Positions 43,737 through 52,025 of a stretch of 64,000 nt of DNA are shown here, in pieces. The notes beneath the pieces are model-generated. The model had not been told where the DNA came from. It saw nothing but the letters and a program-made list of their open reading frames with translations, and searched no databases. Each line of letters begins with the position of its first letter. Position 1 is the first letter of the stretch. The DNA is from CAZDAW01 sp964503685. Lineage in GTDB: Bacteria > Chloroflexota > Anaerolineae > Anaerolineales > Anaerolineaceae. A program made the position numbers and the translations under genes. Location: NCBI GenBank assembly GCA_964503685.1, contig CAZDAW010000006.1:1-64000 (forward strand), read 5' to 3'.

Positions 43737-44204
43737 TTATACATTCAATTGATCCAATAAAGAAAGAACCTCGGCGTTTTCGGGAATGTCGGACATCGAA
43801 TGTCCGTAATGCACGAAACGCGCTGTGCCAGCTTTATCCACGATAACCTGGGCGGGCATTCGCCCCAACTTGAAGAGGTTGACTTCCTGCCCGTACAGTT
43901 TGAGCACGCTGGCCTTCGGATCGGGCAGACCGATGAAGGGCAGGTCGTGCTTTTTCCAATAAGCCTGAAAAGCCTTTGCATCTTCCGGGCCGACGACCAC
44001 CACCTGCGCCCCCCGTTTGACGAATTCCTGATAGTCCTGGCGCAACTGCGCCATGTGCCTCTGGCAGAACGGTCAGGTAAAGGTGCGGTTGAAGACCAGC
44101 AGTACGTGGGCTTTGCCGCGAAAATCGGAGAGGCGAACGGTCTCTCCCTTGAAATCCGGCAGAGCGAAATCAGGCGCAGGGGTATTGATTGCAACTCGCG
44201 ACAT
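43737..44204 (-). CDS. Peroxiredoxin-like selenoprotein (in-frame UGA as selenocysteine)
   Basis: The frame starts at 44204 (MSRVAINTPAPDFALPDF, after AAAGGAG) and meets TGA at 44075-44073 in the middle of the AhpC/TSA domain. It then continues without shift to 43737, giving 155 residues. The UGA is codon 44, in FNRTFT-U-PFC, exactly where redoxins have the reactive Cys, with a resolving Cys47 (UxxC). Downstream residues continue the fold (VVVVGPEDAKAFQAYWKKHD). A hairpin with a GU-containing loop lies 25 bases after the UGA, as in bacterial SECIS elements. It probably reduces peroxides or disulfides. TspO-like and SDR genes flank it. Confidence 0.85.
44038..44075 (-). promoter_or_regulatory. 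Candidate bacterial SECIS element
   Basis: On the minus strand the UGA (44075-44073) is followed after 22 bases by the stem TGGCGC (44053-44048), loop AGTT and stem GCGCCA (44043-44038). A 6-bp stem with GU in the apical loop, within 40 bases of the UGA, is what SelB recognises in bacteria. The strength of the stem is visible; binding is inference. Confidence 0.65.
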
Positions 44205-44236
44205 GAGCTTACTCCTTTTGAAAATAAAGACCGGCG

Positions 44237-45010
44237 TCAGAGGGCGTTTCCACTCTTCCGTCCAGGTTTGACCAGCAGGAATGCCAGGGCAAGCGTCAGC
44301 GCTACCAGCCCGAAGGTGATCCAGGTGGGAACGGCCACTGCCGGAACGGCGGCATGCTTCACCGCAATCCCGATCAGCGCCCACAGAATCACCGCCGCAT
44401 AACCGATATCCCGCCGGGTAAAATTCATCAGCGCGGCGATCACCAGCACAGCCGCCAGCATGATGATCATCCAGATTTCAGGGGCTAACCCGAAACGATC
44501 CCATTGGATAAAGTCGAGCACGTCGGTGATGTTGGCGACCGTTGCCACCGTGATCCAGCCCAGGTAGATGCTGAACGGCAGATGGACGGCCCATTTTTCG
44601 CCGGTTGATACCTTGCTGCGGTTGATTCCCAGACGCAGGTAAACGATGATGAGCGAGGCCAGCAGAGTCAGCATGGCAATCAGCGTCAGCGGGAACTGCT
44701 CGTAGTGCCAGAGGAAGATCCAGGCGCTGTTCGCCAGTCCGCCCAGGGCGATCCACCATCCCGCAGCGCGCAGGCGGGGGTTTTCGCGTTGAGCGGGCAG
44801 GGCCTGAAAGATGGCGCAGGCGATCAACCCCACGTAGATCAGCCCCCAGATTGAGAAGACGTACCCCGCCGGAACGAAATAAACGTTGAAGCGGTCGGAA
44901 ATTTCTCCGGTGTTTAGCCCGTTGATGGGCAGGGCATTGGCAAGGATATTGATGATGATGGTAGCCAGAATGGATAGCGCCACACAAATTTGACGGGTAA
45001 TATCTTTCAT
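44237..45010 (-). CDS. TspO/MBR-like (tryptophan-rich sensory) membrane protein
   Basis: The 257-residue protein has seven or eight hydrophobic segments. Family-like stretches include YVFSIWGLIYVGLIACAIFQ (the SxWxxIY motif), SAWIFLWHYEQFPLTL and LPFSIYLGWITVATVANITD. It is longer than the 160-residue core TspO, as in the long bacterial branch. It could bind porphyrins or lipids or sense oxidative stress. It precedes the UGA-redoxin gene on the same strand by 32 bases, supporting a stress-related operon. Confidence 0.82.
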   Translation of the reverse strand: MKDITRQICVALSILATIIINILANALPINGLNTGEISDRFNVYFVPAGYVFSIWGLIYVGLIACAIFQALPAQRENPRLRAAGWWIALGGLANSAWIFLWHYEQFPLTLIAMLTLLASLIIVYLRLGINRSKVSTGEKWAVHLPFSIYLGWITVATVANITDVLDFIQWDRFGLAPEIWMIIMLAAVLVIAALMNFTRRDIGYAAVILWALIGIAVKHAAVPAVAVPTWITFGLVALTLALAFLLVKPGRKSGNAL

Positions 45011-45139
45011 TTTTTCACCTTTACTTCTGATAGCGGAACTGGTTGGCGCAATGAAAACGGCGAAGACTCAATCGCTTCAATATGGAGTAAGTTAATTTTA
45101 CTGTTTGACATCTGCGTTTGCAAAAAAATGTATAAGGTT

Positions 45140-45264
45140 AAACTCAAGTTGCTGCCTTGGCAATAATCTCTGCGTTTGTCACCGCGAGAAGGGCGTGATT
45201 TGCCCGACAGGCCGTCTTAACGTCAAAAATTCGGCACAATGACTCCAGGCGGCAACTTGGATTA
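45140..45264. repeat. Dispersed intergenic repeat, copy R4 (inverted)
   Basis: It starts AAACTCAAGTTGCTGCC and ends GGCGGCAACTTGGATTA. The core CGCGAGAAGGGCG matches R3. The 484-base space 45011-45494 holds this copy and otherwise nothing recognisable. Confidence 0.8.
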
Positions 45265-45494
45265 CGGTGTTAACTCGTCCACGGATTTCTGGATTGAGCT
45301 TCTGCGCGGGGCATTTCACCGGCGGAACCTATGCTGCGGCGAAATTTACTGGATTCCAGAGTTGCCTGTTGCGTATAGGTGAATAATGCCCTGCGCGGCG
45401 AATAAAAAATCAAAACGCCTGAGAGCGGTTTGGGTTTGCTGACTTCTTTTATTTATTGCTTATGAAAAGGGATGGACAATCGAAATGAGAAGCG

Positions 45495-46574
45495 TTAATT
45501 GGCGCTCTTTCCTTTTCTTGTAAATCTTATCAATTCAGCCGGGATATCCAGAAGGCTTACCTGCTTTTCGGCTGCCCCGATTTCCCAGGCAACCTGCGGC
45601 ATGCCATATACCGTAGAACTGGCCTCATCCTGGGCCAGTGTGCGCCCCCCTGCCTGGCGGATATGCAGCAATCCCCTGGCGCCATCGTCGCCCATACCGG
45701 TCAATAGGGCCGCCGCGGCATTTTGACCAACGCGCTCTGCCACTGAATTGAACAGCGCGGCCACTGATGGGATATGCCGGGATATTTTTTCGCCGGCTAT
45801 CAGGCGGACCTTATATTCACCGCCTGAACGATAAACCTCCATGTGCTTTTCGCCGCCTGGCGCAAGCAGGGCCAGCCCCGAATGAATGCGGTCGTTATGC
45901 TTTGCCTCTTTGACCTGCACAGTTGAGATATTGTTCAGTCTTTCTGCGAAGGCAGCAGTAAACCCTGCCGGCATGTGCATAACAATAACGATGCCCGGTG
46001 AATTTGCGGGAAATAGCGGCATAATATTCGCGAGAGCGGCGACGCCCCCCGCTGATGCGCCAATGGCGATGACGCGGTCGGTCGTTTCCGATAGAGCGTA
46101 GTCTGCCTCCGCCTCTGCCGCTCTCGCTGATGTTATTTTGGTCGGCGTCTTCCTGACGATTGGTCTGACCATCATTTTTGCTGCTTCTTTCACGCGCTCT
46201 GTGATTTCCCCCATCATCACGTTGATCCCATCCTCGATGCCCAGCCGGGGTTTGGCAACGATGCTCACTGCCCCTGCTGCCAGGGCATCCAGCGTGACCT
46301 TTTTACCCTCTTCGGCGAGGGAACTGACTACCACAGTGGGTATAGGATACTGGGCCATCAGCTTTTCTAAAAAGGTCACGCCATCCATTTGCGGCATTTC
46401 GATATCCAGCGTTATCACATCCGGCGGATCGCGGTTGATGATATCCGCCGCGGCGTAGGGGTCGCGCGCTGCCCCAATAACCTCGATCTCCGGATCGTGA
46501 GATAGACCAATTGTGAGCAGTTTTCGCACCAGCGCCGAATCGTCGATGATCAATACGCGAATCTTTTTTGCCAT
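45495..46574 (-). CDS. cheB: Chemotaxis methylesterase/glutamine deamidase CheB
   Basis: The 359-residue protein has an N-terminal receiver (phosphoacceptor Asp57 in VITLDIEMPQMDG) and a C-terminal methylesterase. The catalytic serine is in IGASAGGVAAL, the histidine in IVMHMPAGF and the aspartate in GMGDDGARGL. It removes methyl groups from MCP glutamates when phosphorylated. It is the last gene of the seven-gene operon, 9 bases after the MCP gene, so adaptation genes are co-expressed with the receptor. Confidence 0.96.
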   Translation of the reverse strand: MAKKIRVLIIDDSALVRKLLTIGLSHDPEIEVIGAARDPYAAADIINRDPPDVITLDIEMPQMDGVTFLEKLMAQYPIPTVVVSSLAEEGKKVTLDALAAGAVSIVAKPRLGIEDGINVMMGEITERVKEAAKMMVRPIVRKTPTKITSARAAEAEADYALSETTDRVIAIGASAGGVAALANIMPLFPANSPGIVIVMHMPAGFTAAFAERLNNISTVQVKEAKHNDRIHSGLALLAPGGEKHMEVYRSGGEYKVRLIAGEKISRHIPSVAALFNSVAERVGQNAAAALLTGMGDDGARGLLHIRQAGGRTLAQDEASSTVYGMPQVAWEIGAAEKQVSLLDIPAELIRFTRKGKSAN

Positions 46575-46583
46575 AATACTTTG

Positions 46584-48398
46584 CTAAAATTCTCCATAAC
46601 CTCGTTCATCGTGGTCCAGGTTCAGGCGGTTAGCCGGCTGGGTCTCGTGCGCCCTCTGTCCGCTCTTGGCCAGGATGCGTTGCGCTGCGCTTTTTGAGGA
46701 AGAGTGCGCTATATTGCTGGCGGCAAAACTCTCCTGCGCCGATTTTCCCTCGCGTTTCTTTAGCCGGAAGCGTTCCACCTCCTCGCGCAGGCGGTCTGAC
46801 AGGCTGCCCAGTTCATCGGCAGTGCCGGAAAGCTCTTCGCTTTGAGCGCCGCCAGCCTGGGCGCCCTGGTTGATTTGCGTAATCGCGATCCCGATCTGCG
46901 AGAGAGCCTGGCTCTGTTCTTCGCTGGCCGCCGATACCTCGGCAGCCATGTCGCGCAGTTTGATAACATTGCGCGCTGCGTTTTCCAGAGAGGTTGCCAC
47001 TTCATCTGAAGCTTTCACACCGTCTTGCACCCGGTTGATCGAATTTTCGATCAGGGCGGCGGTCTCTTTGGCGGCATTCGCGCTGCGCTCGGCCAGGTTG
47101 CGCACTTCCTGAGCTACCACGGCGAAGCCGCGTCCGTATTGTCCGGCGCGGGCGGCTTCTACGGCCGCGTTGAGGGCAAGCAGGTTGGTCTGGAAAGCGA
47201 TATCATCGATGACCTTCATGATCCTTGATATCTCTTGTGAAGATTTGGCGATGGCGTCTATCGAAACAGACATCGTCTTCATCTTGGCCTGGCTTTCGGC
47301 GGCTAATTCGGCGGTTTGTACGGCAATCTGATTTGCCACGGCAGAATTCTCCACGTTGGCCTTCACCTGGGAACTGGTCTCTTCTACATTGGAAGAGATT
47401 TCTTCGATGGATGCGGCCTGTTCCTGGGCGTTATTTGAAAGGTCTGCGCTGGCCGTACGCACCTGTATCACGCTCTGGTTAACCTGCTCTACCACCATGC
47501 TCACCTGCCAGAGTGTATCGTTGAGGTTGCTAATCGCCTGATCGATTCCGGCGCCGCTCTCCTGCAGCCGTTGAATCATCTTATTGAAGGATTTTGCCAA
47601 CGTCCCCATCTCGTCGCTGGAGGAATACTTGACCGGTTGGGTCTGAATGGTAAGCTGCGAATTCAGGTCACCCTTTGCCAACGCCTGCGACACTTCGAAG
47701 AGGGCGCTCAGGTCTTTTTCTGCAATATCTTCAGCGGTTTTCGCCATCAATTGGGCCGCTCTGGAAATTGAACGCGCCAGGAAAAAGGCAATCAGCAGGC
47801 CGAAAAGCACCGCTACGGCGGTTACGATATAAATTGTATTGATCGCCACGGCGGCATCTGCCTCGCTTTCGTCGTAAGCCGCTTTGGCCGTATCGGCATT
47901 GAGTTTCTGCAACGCAACTAATGAAGCGTCCGCTGAATTTATCTGTGGAACAATCGTTTTGTCGAGCAGTGCCATTGCCTCTTCGGTTTTGCTGGAACGA
48001 CTTAGAGATAGGAATTCCTTGTAAGAAACCTGCATTTCTGCCCAGTCAGCATCAAACTGTTCCAGCAATTTATTTTCTTCATCGGTAAGGTGTATCTTAC
48101 GGTACGCTTCCAGCGAAGTTTCTATTGATTCAGTCTCGCTGGTTAATTTCGTTTCGTAGCTATCCTTTACATCGCTCTCTTCTACCATCACATGCCGGAT
48201 GAGATAAACGTAGTTCCTGATAAAAGCTCCCCGTAAATCGCCGAGGTGCTTAATTGCCAGCAGGTCGTCCGTGTACATTTGATTGAGCCTGCTGTTCATT
48301 TGGGCAACGTTGGAAATGCCAAAATAACCGACCACACCGGTCAATGCCAGCACGATAATAAAACCTGCCAAAAGCTTAATAAATATATTAATCTTCAT
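46584..48398 (-). CDS. Methyl-accepting chemotaxis protein
   Basis: This transducer of about 604 residues has membrane helix 1 (about 7-28), a four-helix-bundle sensor domain, helix 2 (about 180-205), HAMP and the signalling tip EVRNLAERSANAAKETAALI. The long coiled coil has Glu/Gln methylation sites (EEISSNVEETSSQV). The C-terminus ends in YGEF without a CheR-tethering NWETF. The start at 48398 has GGAGG upstream; the frame extends ten codons further but without support. It lies 4 bases after cheW. Confidence 0.94.
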   Translation of the reverse strand: MKINIFIKLLAGFIIVLALTGVVGYFGISNVAQMNSRLNQMYTDDLLAIKHLGDLRGAFIRNYVYLIRHVMVEESDVKDSYETKLTSETESIETSLEAYRKIHLTDEENKLLEQFDADWAEMQVSYKEFLSLSRSSKTEEAMALLDKTIVPQINSADASLVALQKLNADTAKAAYDESEADAAVAINTIYIVTAVAVLFGLLIAFFLARSISRAAQLMAKTAEDIAEKDLSALFEVSQALAKGDLNSQLTIQTQPVKYSSSDEMGTLAKSFNKMIQRLQESGAGIDQAISNLNDTLWQVSMVVEQVNQSVIQVRTASADLSNNAQEQAASIEEISSNVEETSSQVKANVENSAVANQIAVQTAELAAESQAKMKTMSVSIDAIAKSSQEISRIMKVIDDIAFQTNLLALNAAVEAARAGQYGRGFAVVAQEVRNLAERSANAAKETAALIENSINRVQDGVKASDEVATSLENAARNVIKLRDMAAEVSAASEEQSQALSQIGIAITQINQGAQAGGAQSEELSGTADELGSLSDRLREEVERFRLKKREGKSAQESFAASNIAHSSSKSAAQRILAKSGQRAHETQPANRLNLDHDERGYGEF

Positions 48399-48402
48399 TT
48401 TT

Positions 48403-48930
48403 TTACTCCTCCGCGTCTTTTTCTGCATTTTTAATTTCCTGCAAAGCAGCGCTGATCTGCTCCGCCTGGATTTCTTTATCTTCTATCAATCGTTCTACAT
48501 TCAAAATGACAGTGAAGTTTTCGCCGATTTTGCCCAATCCAAGGATGAGACCCTTTTCGCCGCTCTGCCAGCGCGGGGGCAAGTCGATGTTTTCAGGCGG
48601 GATCGTGACCACATCGGTGACGCGGTCCACTACCAGAGCAGTGGGGATGTTCTTCAGCATCAGCACGATCAGGGTGGTTCTGTCGTCGTATTCCCGCCAG
48701 GGCAACCCAAAGCGCAGGCGTGTATCCATAACAGGAATGACTTTTCCACGCAGGTTTATCGCTCCGCGAATGTAAGCCGGCATATCCGGTATAGCCGAGA
48801 TACGCTGCATGCCAACAATCTCCGTCACGTAGCTGATGTTAACTGCATTCATTTCGCCGGCCACTTCGAAGACCATGTACATATTTTCCACGTCTTCGGT
48901 GTCAATCCCCAGAAAATCTTTTTCGTTCAT
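48403..48930 (-). CDS. cheW: Chemotaxis coupling protein CheW
   Basis: The 175-residue single-domain protein has YMVFEVAGEMNAVNISYVTE, IRGAINLRGKVIPVMD and VDRVTDVV, the usual CheW fold. It links MCP signalling tips to CheA. A C-terminal extension of about 25 charged residues follows the domain. It lies 12 bases downstream of the P1/P5 protein and 4 bases upstream of the MCP gene. Confidence 0.95.
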   Translation of the reverse strand: MNEKDFLGIDTEDVENMYMVFEVAGEMNAVNISYVTEIVGMQRISAIPDMPAYIRGAINLRGKVIPVMDTRLRFGLPWREYDDRTTLIVLMLKNIPTALVVDRVTDVVTIPPENIDLPPRWQSGEKGLILGLGKIGENFTVILNVERLIEDKEIQAEQISAALQEIKNAEKDAEE

Positions 48931-48942
48931 AGAGTCTCCTTT

Positions 48943-50712
48943 TCAGCAATTCAGCACCGCATCCAGGTTTAACATCACCCCAATCCTGCCATCTTCCAGC
49001 AGAGCGCAGCCGCTGGCATTTTTGGAGTTGGATAATAAACCTTGTAATGGGTGAATAAGCGTCCGTTGCTGGCCTAAAAGTTCTTCTATTGCCAGGGCGC
49101 ACATCTTCTGATTCTCCCCTTCCAGCACCACAGCCAGAGATGGCAGCTCGTCCTTTTCAGGCGTTAAGAGACGCAGGGATACCAGCTCGCCTTCCAGCTT
49201 GACGAAGTAATCTTTGCCTTCTGCTGAGGAACGCACCAGATTCTGATCATTCAGGGTAACAATCCGGCGGATTGAATCGATCGGAATAGCGTAATAGATA
49301 TCACCGATGCGTACATTCATGGCATTGATGACCGTATCTGCGCGTGCGCCCAGAAGATGCGCTTTATCCTGCATATCATTAAGGGCATTGCCCATGTTCA
49401 TGCTCACCTGTTTCATCGATTGGAAGTTCTTTTCCCAGTCTTCCAGCATATCGTTCATCTCTGCTATGGCTTGTTCATCTCCGCTGGCAAAGGCGCGGCG
49501 CACGCACATTGCCAGGTCATTACGCGCCATGCGGCTGATCAGATTCTGTAAAATTGAATGATCAGCGATGATTTCTCCGCTGTATTCGAGTATCTCGTTG
49601 AGCGAATCCAGCGATACCATTCCCGCCTGCGCTGCTTCTTCAGCGGTTTCATCGATTACGATCTGGTCGCCCGTTGGAGGCGGTTCCACCGCCGGCTCTT
49701 CACCGAGAACAAATCGAGCTGGTCGCGGCGTCTCGTCCTGATCAACCGACTGACCGGGCTCATCTAACGCGGAAGGGCGCAACGCTTTCAGAGCCAGTGA
49801 TAATTTTTTATACCTGTCTTTTAATTGCTTCAACTCCTTCTTTAACAAAGCTCCGCCGTGGGCCTCAATTCGGCGCAGGGTGCCCTCTAATTGTTCCAGC
49901 AACAACAGCAGGTCTTTATACCCCATGCGGCGGGCAGCGCGCTGCAGCGACAGGCAAGCTGCAAGGATTGTCTGGCAGGTTGTGGATTGTTCAGTCTGCT
50001 GTTGTTCACCTTGAGGTTTTGACTGGCTGGCGCTCAGACTTTGTAATGCTGTCTGCAAACGCTCCATCTCGGCGTCTGCCATCTCGAAGAAGATGCGCAG
50101 ATATTGCGCGTCTGTTGCCGGGACCACTTTTTCTACGTCGGAAGGCAGGATGCTTGTGGGTATGAAAGCAGATTGCTCCTCCATTTGCTGATCATCAGGA
50201 TTGGCGTCCTCTTCCTCTACATTTTGCGGGATGGGCGATTCGGGCGGCACTGCCCGCGGCGCATTCGCTTCACTCCCCTTTTTCCTGTCAATCAGTTCTT
50301 CCAATTGACGCACCATGTCTTCTGTAGTTTCGGGTGAGACATCGCAACGTTTTTCCAGCACCACAGCGAGCTGCTGACGTATCAGGTCAGTGGTTTTCAG
50401 AAGAATATCGATGATTTCTTCGTCCGCTTTCACTCCGGCGTCGCGCACCAGGGCGGCCAGGTTTTCGGCGTGGTGCGCCGTCTCTTCCAGCACGGATAGC
50501 CCCATCATGCGCGCTCCACCTTTCAGTGAGTGAATAGAACGAAACAGAACTGCAATTTGTTCGGCGTCTGAAAAATTTTTTTCCAGGCGCAATAAGGCGT
50601 CTTCGGTAAGATCGAGATTATCGCGCTCTTCCTGGGCAAACAACTGCCACAACTCGTCCATTTCGGGCGAATTGACGTTATTTTTATCAGACAATTCAGG
50701 CGGTCTTACCAT
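48943..50712 (-). CDS. ATPase-less CheA half: HPt, degenerate HPt, dimer-like and CheW-like domains
   Basis: The 589-residue protein begins with a P1 phosphotransfer domain with FRSIHSLKGGARMMG (His61). At about 190-290 a second P1-like bundle reads CLSLQRAARRMG, aligning without gap but with Leu in place of His. A region at about 370-450 resembles the P3 dimerisation helices (NALNDMQDKAHLLGA). The C-terminus is a P5/CheW domain (VRIGDIYYAIPIDSIRRIV; CALLEDGRIGVMLNLDAVL). No HATPase domain is present, so it must be phosphorylated in trans, presumably by the 52022-53227 product. Rhodobacter sphaeroides CheA3 has an analogous layout. Confidence 0.85.
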   Translation of the reverse strand: MVRPPELSDKNNVNSPEMDELWQLFAQEERDNLDLTEDALLRLEKNFSDAEQIAVLFRSIHSLKGGARMMGLSVLEETAHHAENLAALVRDAGVKADEEIIDILLKTTDLIRQQLAVVLEKRCDVSPETTEDMVRQLEELIDRKKGSEANAPRAVPPESPIPQNVEEEDANPDDQQMEEQSAFIPTSILPSDVEKVVPATDAQYLRIFFEMADAEMERLQTALQSLSASQSKPQGEQQQTEQSTTCQTILAACLSLQRAARRMGYKDLLLLLEQLEGTLRRIEAHGGALLKKELKQLKDRYKKLSLALKALRPSALDEPGQSVDQDETPRPARFVLGEEPAVEPPPTGDQIVIDETAEEAAQAGMVSLDSLNEILEYSGEIIADHSILQNLISRMARNDLAMCVRRAFASGDEQAIAEMNDMLEDWEKNFQSMKQVSMNMGNALNDMQDKAHLLGARADTVINAMNVRIGDIYYAIPIDSIRRIVTLNDQNLVRSSAEGKDYFVKLEGELVSLRLLTPEKDELPSLAVVLEGENQKMCALAIEELLGQQRTLIHPLQGLLSNSKNASGCALLEDGRIGVMLNLDAVLNC

Positions 50713-50749
50713 GGTTAATTTTTTCTGATGATCTGCTGAAAGTAAATGA

Positions 50750-51154
50750 TCATTTCATACCCAGTACCTGATAGATCACTTGCCATAGCTCACTGCTGCT
50801 CTTTTCCTGCAGGTCGATAGATACCGACCCTGAAGGTTTTGCAACAACCGCATCGGCGCCAAGGCTGCGCGCCATCTGCGCCTGCGGCGAGCCGGGTTGA
50901 GCAATTGCACTCAGAATGATTACTTTGGCGTCGGTTTTAAGCCGCACGTGACGCAGAAACTCAAGCCCATCCATTTCAGGCATTTCTATATCCAGCAGAA
51001 TGAGGTCGGGTTTTACCGTATCTAATTTTTCCAGCGCTTCTTTGCCATTACTGGCGAAGGCAGTTGCCTTAAAATCCGGATTAGAGTTGAGGAAGTTATA
51101 AATTACCAAACGCATTGTAGCTGAATCATCGACAATCATTATTTTCTTCTGCAT
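50750..51154 (-). CDS. cheY: CheY-like response regulator
   Basis: This 134-residue stand-alone receiver has DDS near the N-terminus, phosphoacceptor Asp55 in LILLDIEMPEMDG, switch Ser/Ala (IILSAIAQPGS) and the lysine in VVAKPSGSV. It has no output domain. It lies between cheR and the P1/P5 protein, and so it is the likely phospho-output of the pathway. The motor or other target is not in the window. Confidence 0.92.
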   Translation of the reverse strand: MQKKIMIVDDSATMRLVIYNFLNSNPDFKATAFASNGKEALEKLDTVKPDLILLDIEMPEMDGLEFLRHVRLKTDAKVIILSAIAQPGSPQAQMARSLGADAVVAKPSGSVSIDLQEKSSSELWQVIYQVLGMK

Positions 51155-51185
51155 TTTGCGAGCTCTCCTTCGTGAAGTACAGCGA

Positions 51186-52025
51186 TTATGATATTATTTT
51201 TCTCCACACACCATTGGATACTTTTTTCCAGGGTGATACGACGCCCAAGAGGGTTTCGGTTACACTGGTGAGCAACCAGCCGCCTGGTACTGTAAATTCG
51301 TATAATCTGTTTAAAATTTCCTCCTGTTGCTGCTTGTTGAAATAATAAAAAATGTTGCGACAGAAGATGACGTGAAAGCGTTTGCGAAAAGGCCATTCGG
51401 GGTTTTTTAAATTCAGGCGGCGAAACATGCACATCTCGCTGATGGCCGGAATAACCTGCCAGTGGTCTTTGTTGACGCATTTAAAGTAACGCTGGAGCAC
51501 TTCATTGTCTTCTATATATCTCAGATTGTTTTTGGTATATACGCCTTTCTCAGCTTGTTGCAGCATTTTGTCGCTGAGGTCTGTGCCGAGGATGGTTGCC
51601 TGCCGTTGCGCCTGGTTTACGCCTAGGCATTCAGCAAGCAAGATGGCAATTGTGTACGCTTCATCTCCGCTGGAAGTCGCCGCGCTCCAGATACGCCAGG
51701 TTTCATTTGCGGGGAGCTCAGGCACAATGCGGTGCGTGAAAAAATGCAGGATTTCAGCTTCGCGAAAGAAATAAGTGTGGTTCGTGCAGGCAGTTTGAAT
51801 GATGCGGGTTTCCAGGCCTGGGTTTTGTCGTTCTTTTATCAGGCAAGTCAGCTCTTCCAGGTCTTGAATGCCGGATTGGTAACATACTTTTTGCAAGCGG
51901 TGAAACAGATTGGTTTGTTTATTCTCAGGGAAGTGTAAACCTGTGCGTTCCATTATCCACTGGCGCATGTAATCCAGCGCGTTGCGTTCTGTCGCCGGGA
52001 GTTCCATGAGAGTGTTCCCGATCAT
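51186..52025 (-). CDS. cheR: Chemotaxis protein methyltransferase CheR
   Basis: The 279-residue protein has an N-terminal all-alpha domain and an SAM-binding domain with RIWSAATSSGDEAYTIAILL (motif I), ILGTDLSDKMLQQA and VIFCRNIFYYFNKQQQEEIL. It methylates MCP glutamates. Its start overlaps the stop of the upstream CheA half gene by 4 bases. Confidence 0.95.
   Translation of the reverse strand: MIGNTLMELPATERNALDYMRQWIMERTGLHFPENKQTNLFHRLQKVCYQSGIQDLEELTCLIKERQNPGLETRIIQTACTNHTYFFREAEILHFFTHRIVPELPANETWRIWSAATSSGDEAYTIAILLAECLGVNQAQRQATILGTDLSDKMLQQAEKGVYTKNNLRYIEDNEVLQRYFKCVNKDHWQVIPAISEMCMFRRLNLKNPEWPFRKRFHVIFCRNIFYYFNKQQQEEILNRLYEFTVPGGWLLTSVTETLLGVVSPWKKVSNGVWRKIIS

Noticed and set aside
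44055..44075. TGA in the redoxin gene as a nonsense mutation splitting it into two genes
   Set aside because: The frame is undisturbed on both sides, the codon is at the catalytic Cys position and a SECIS-like hairpin follows, so selenocysteine is the better reading.
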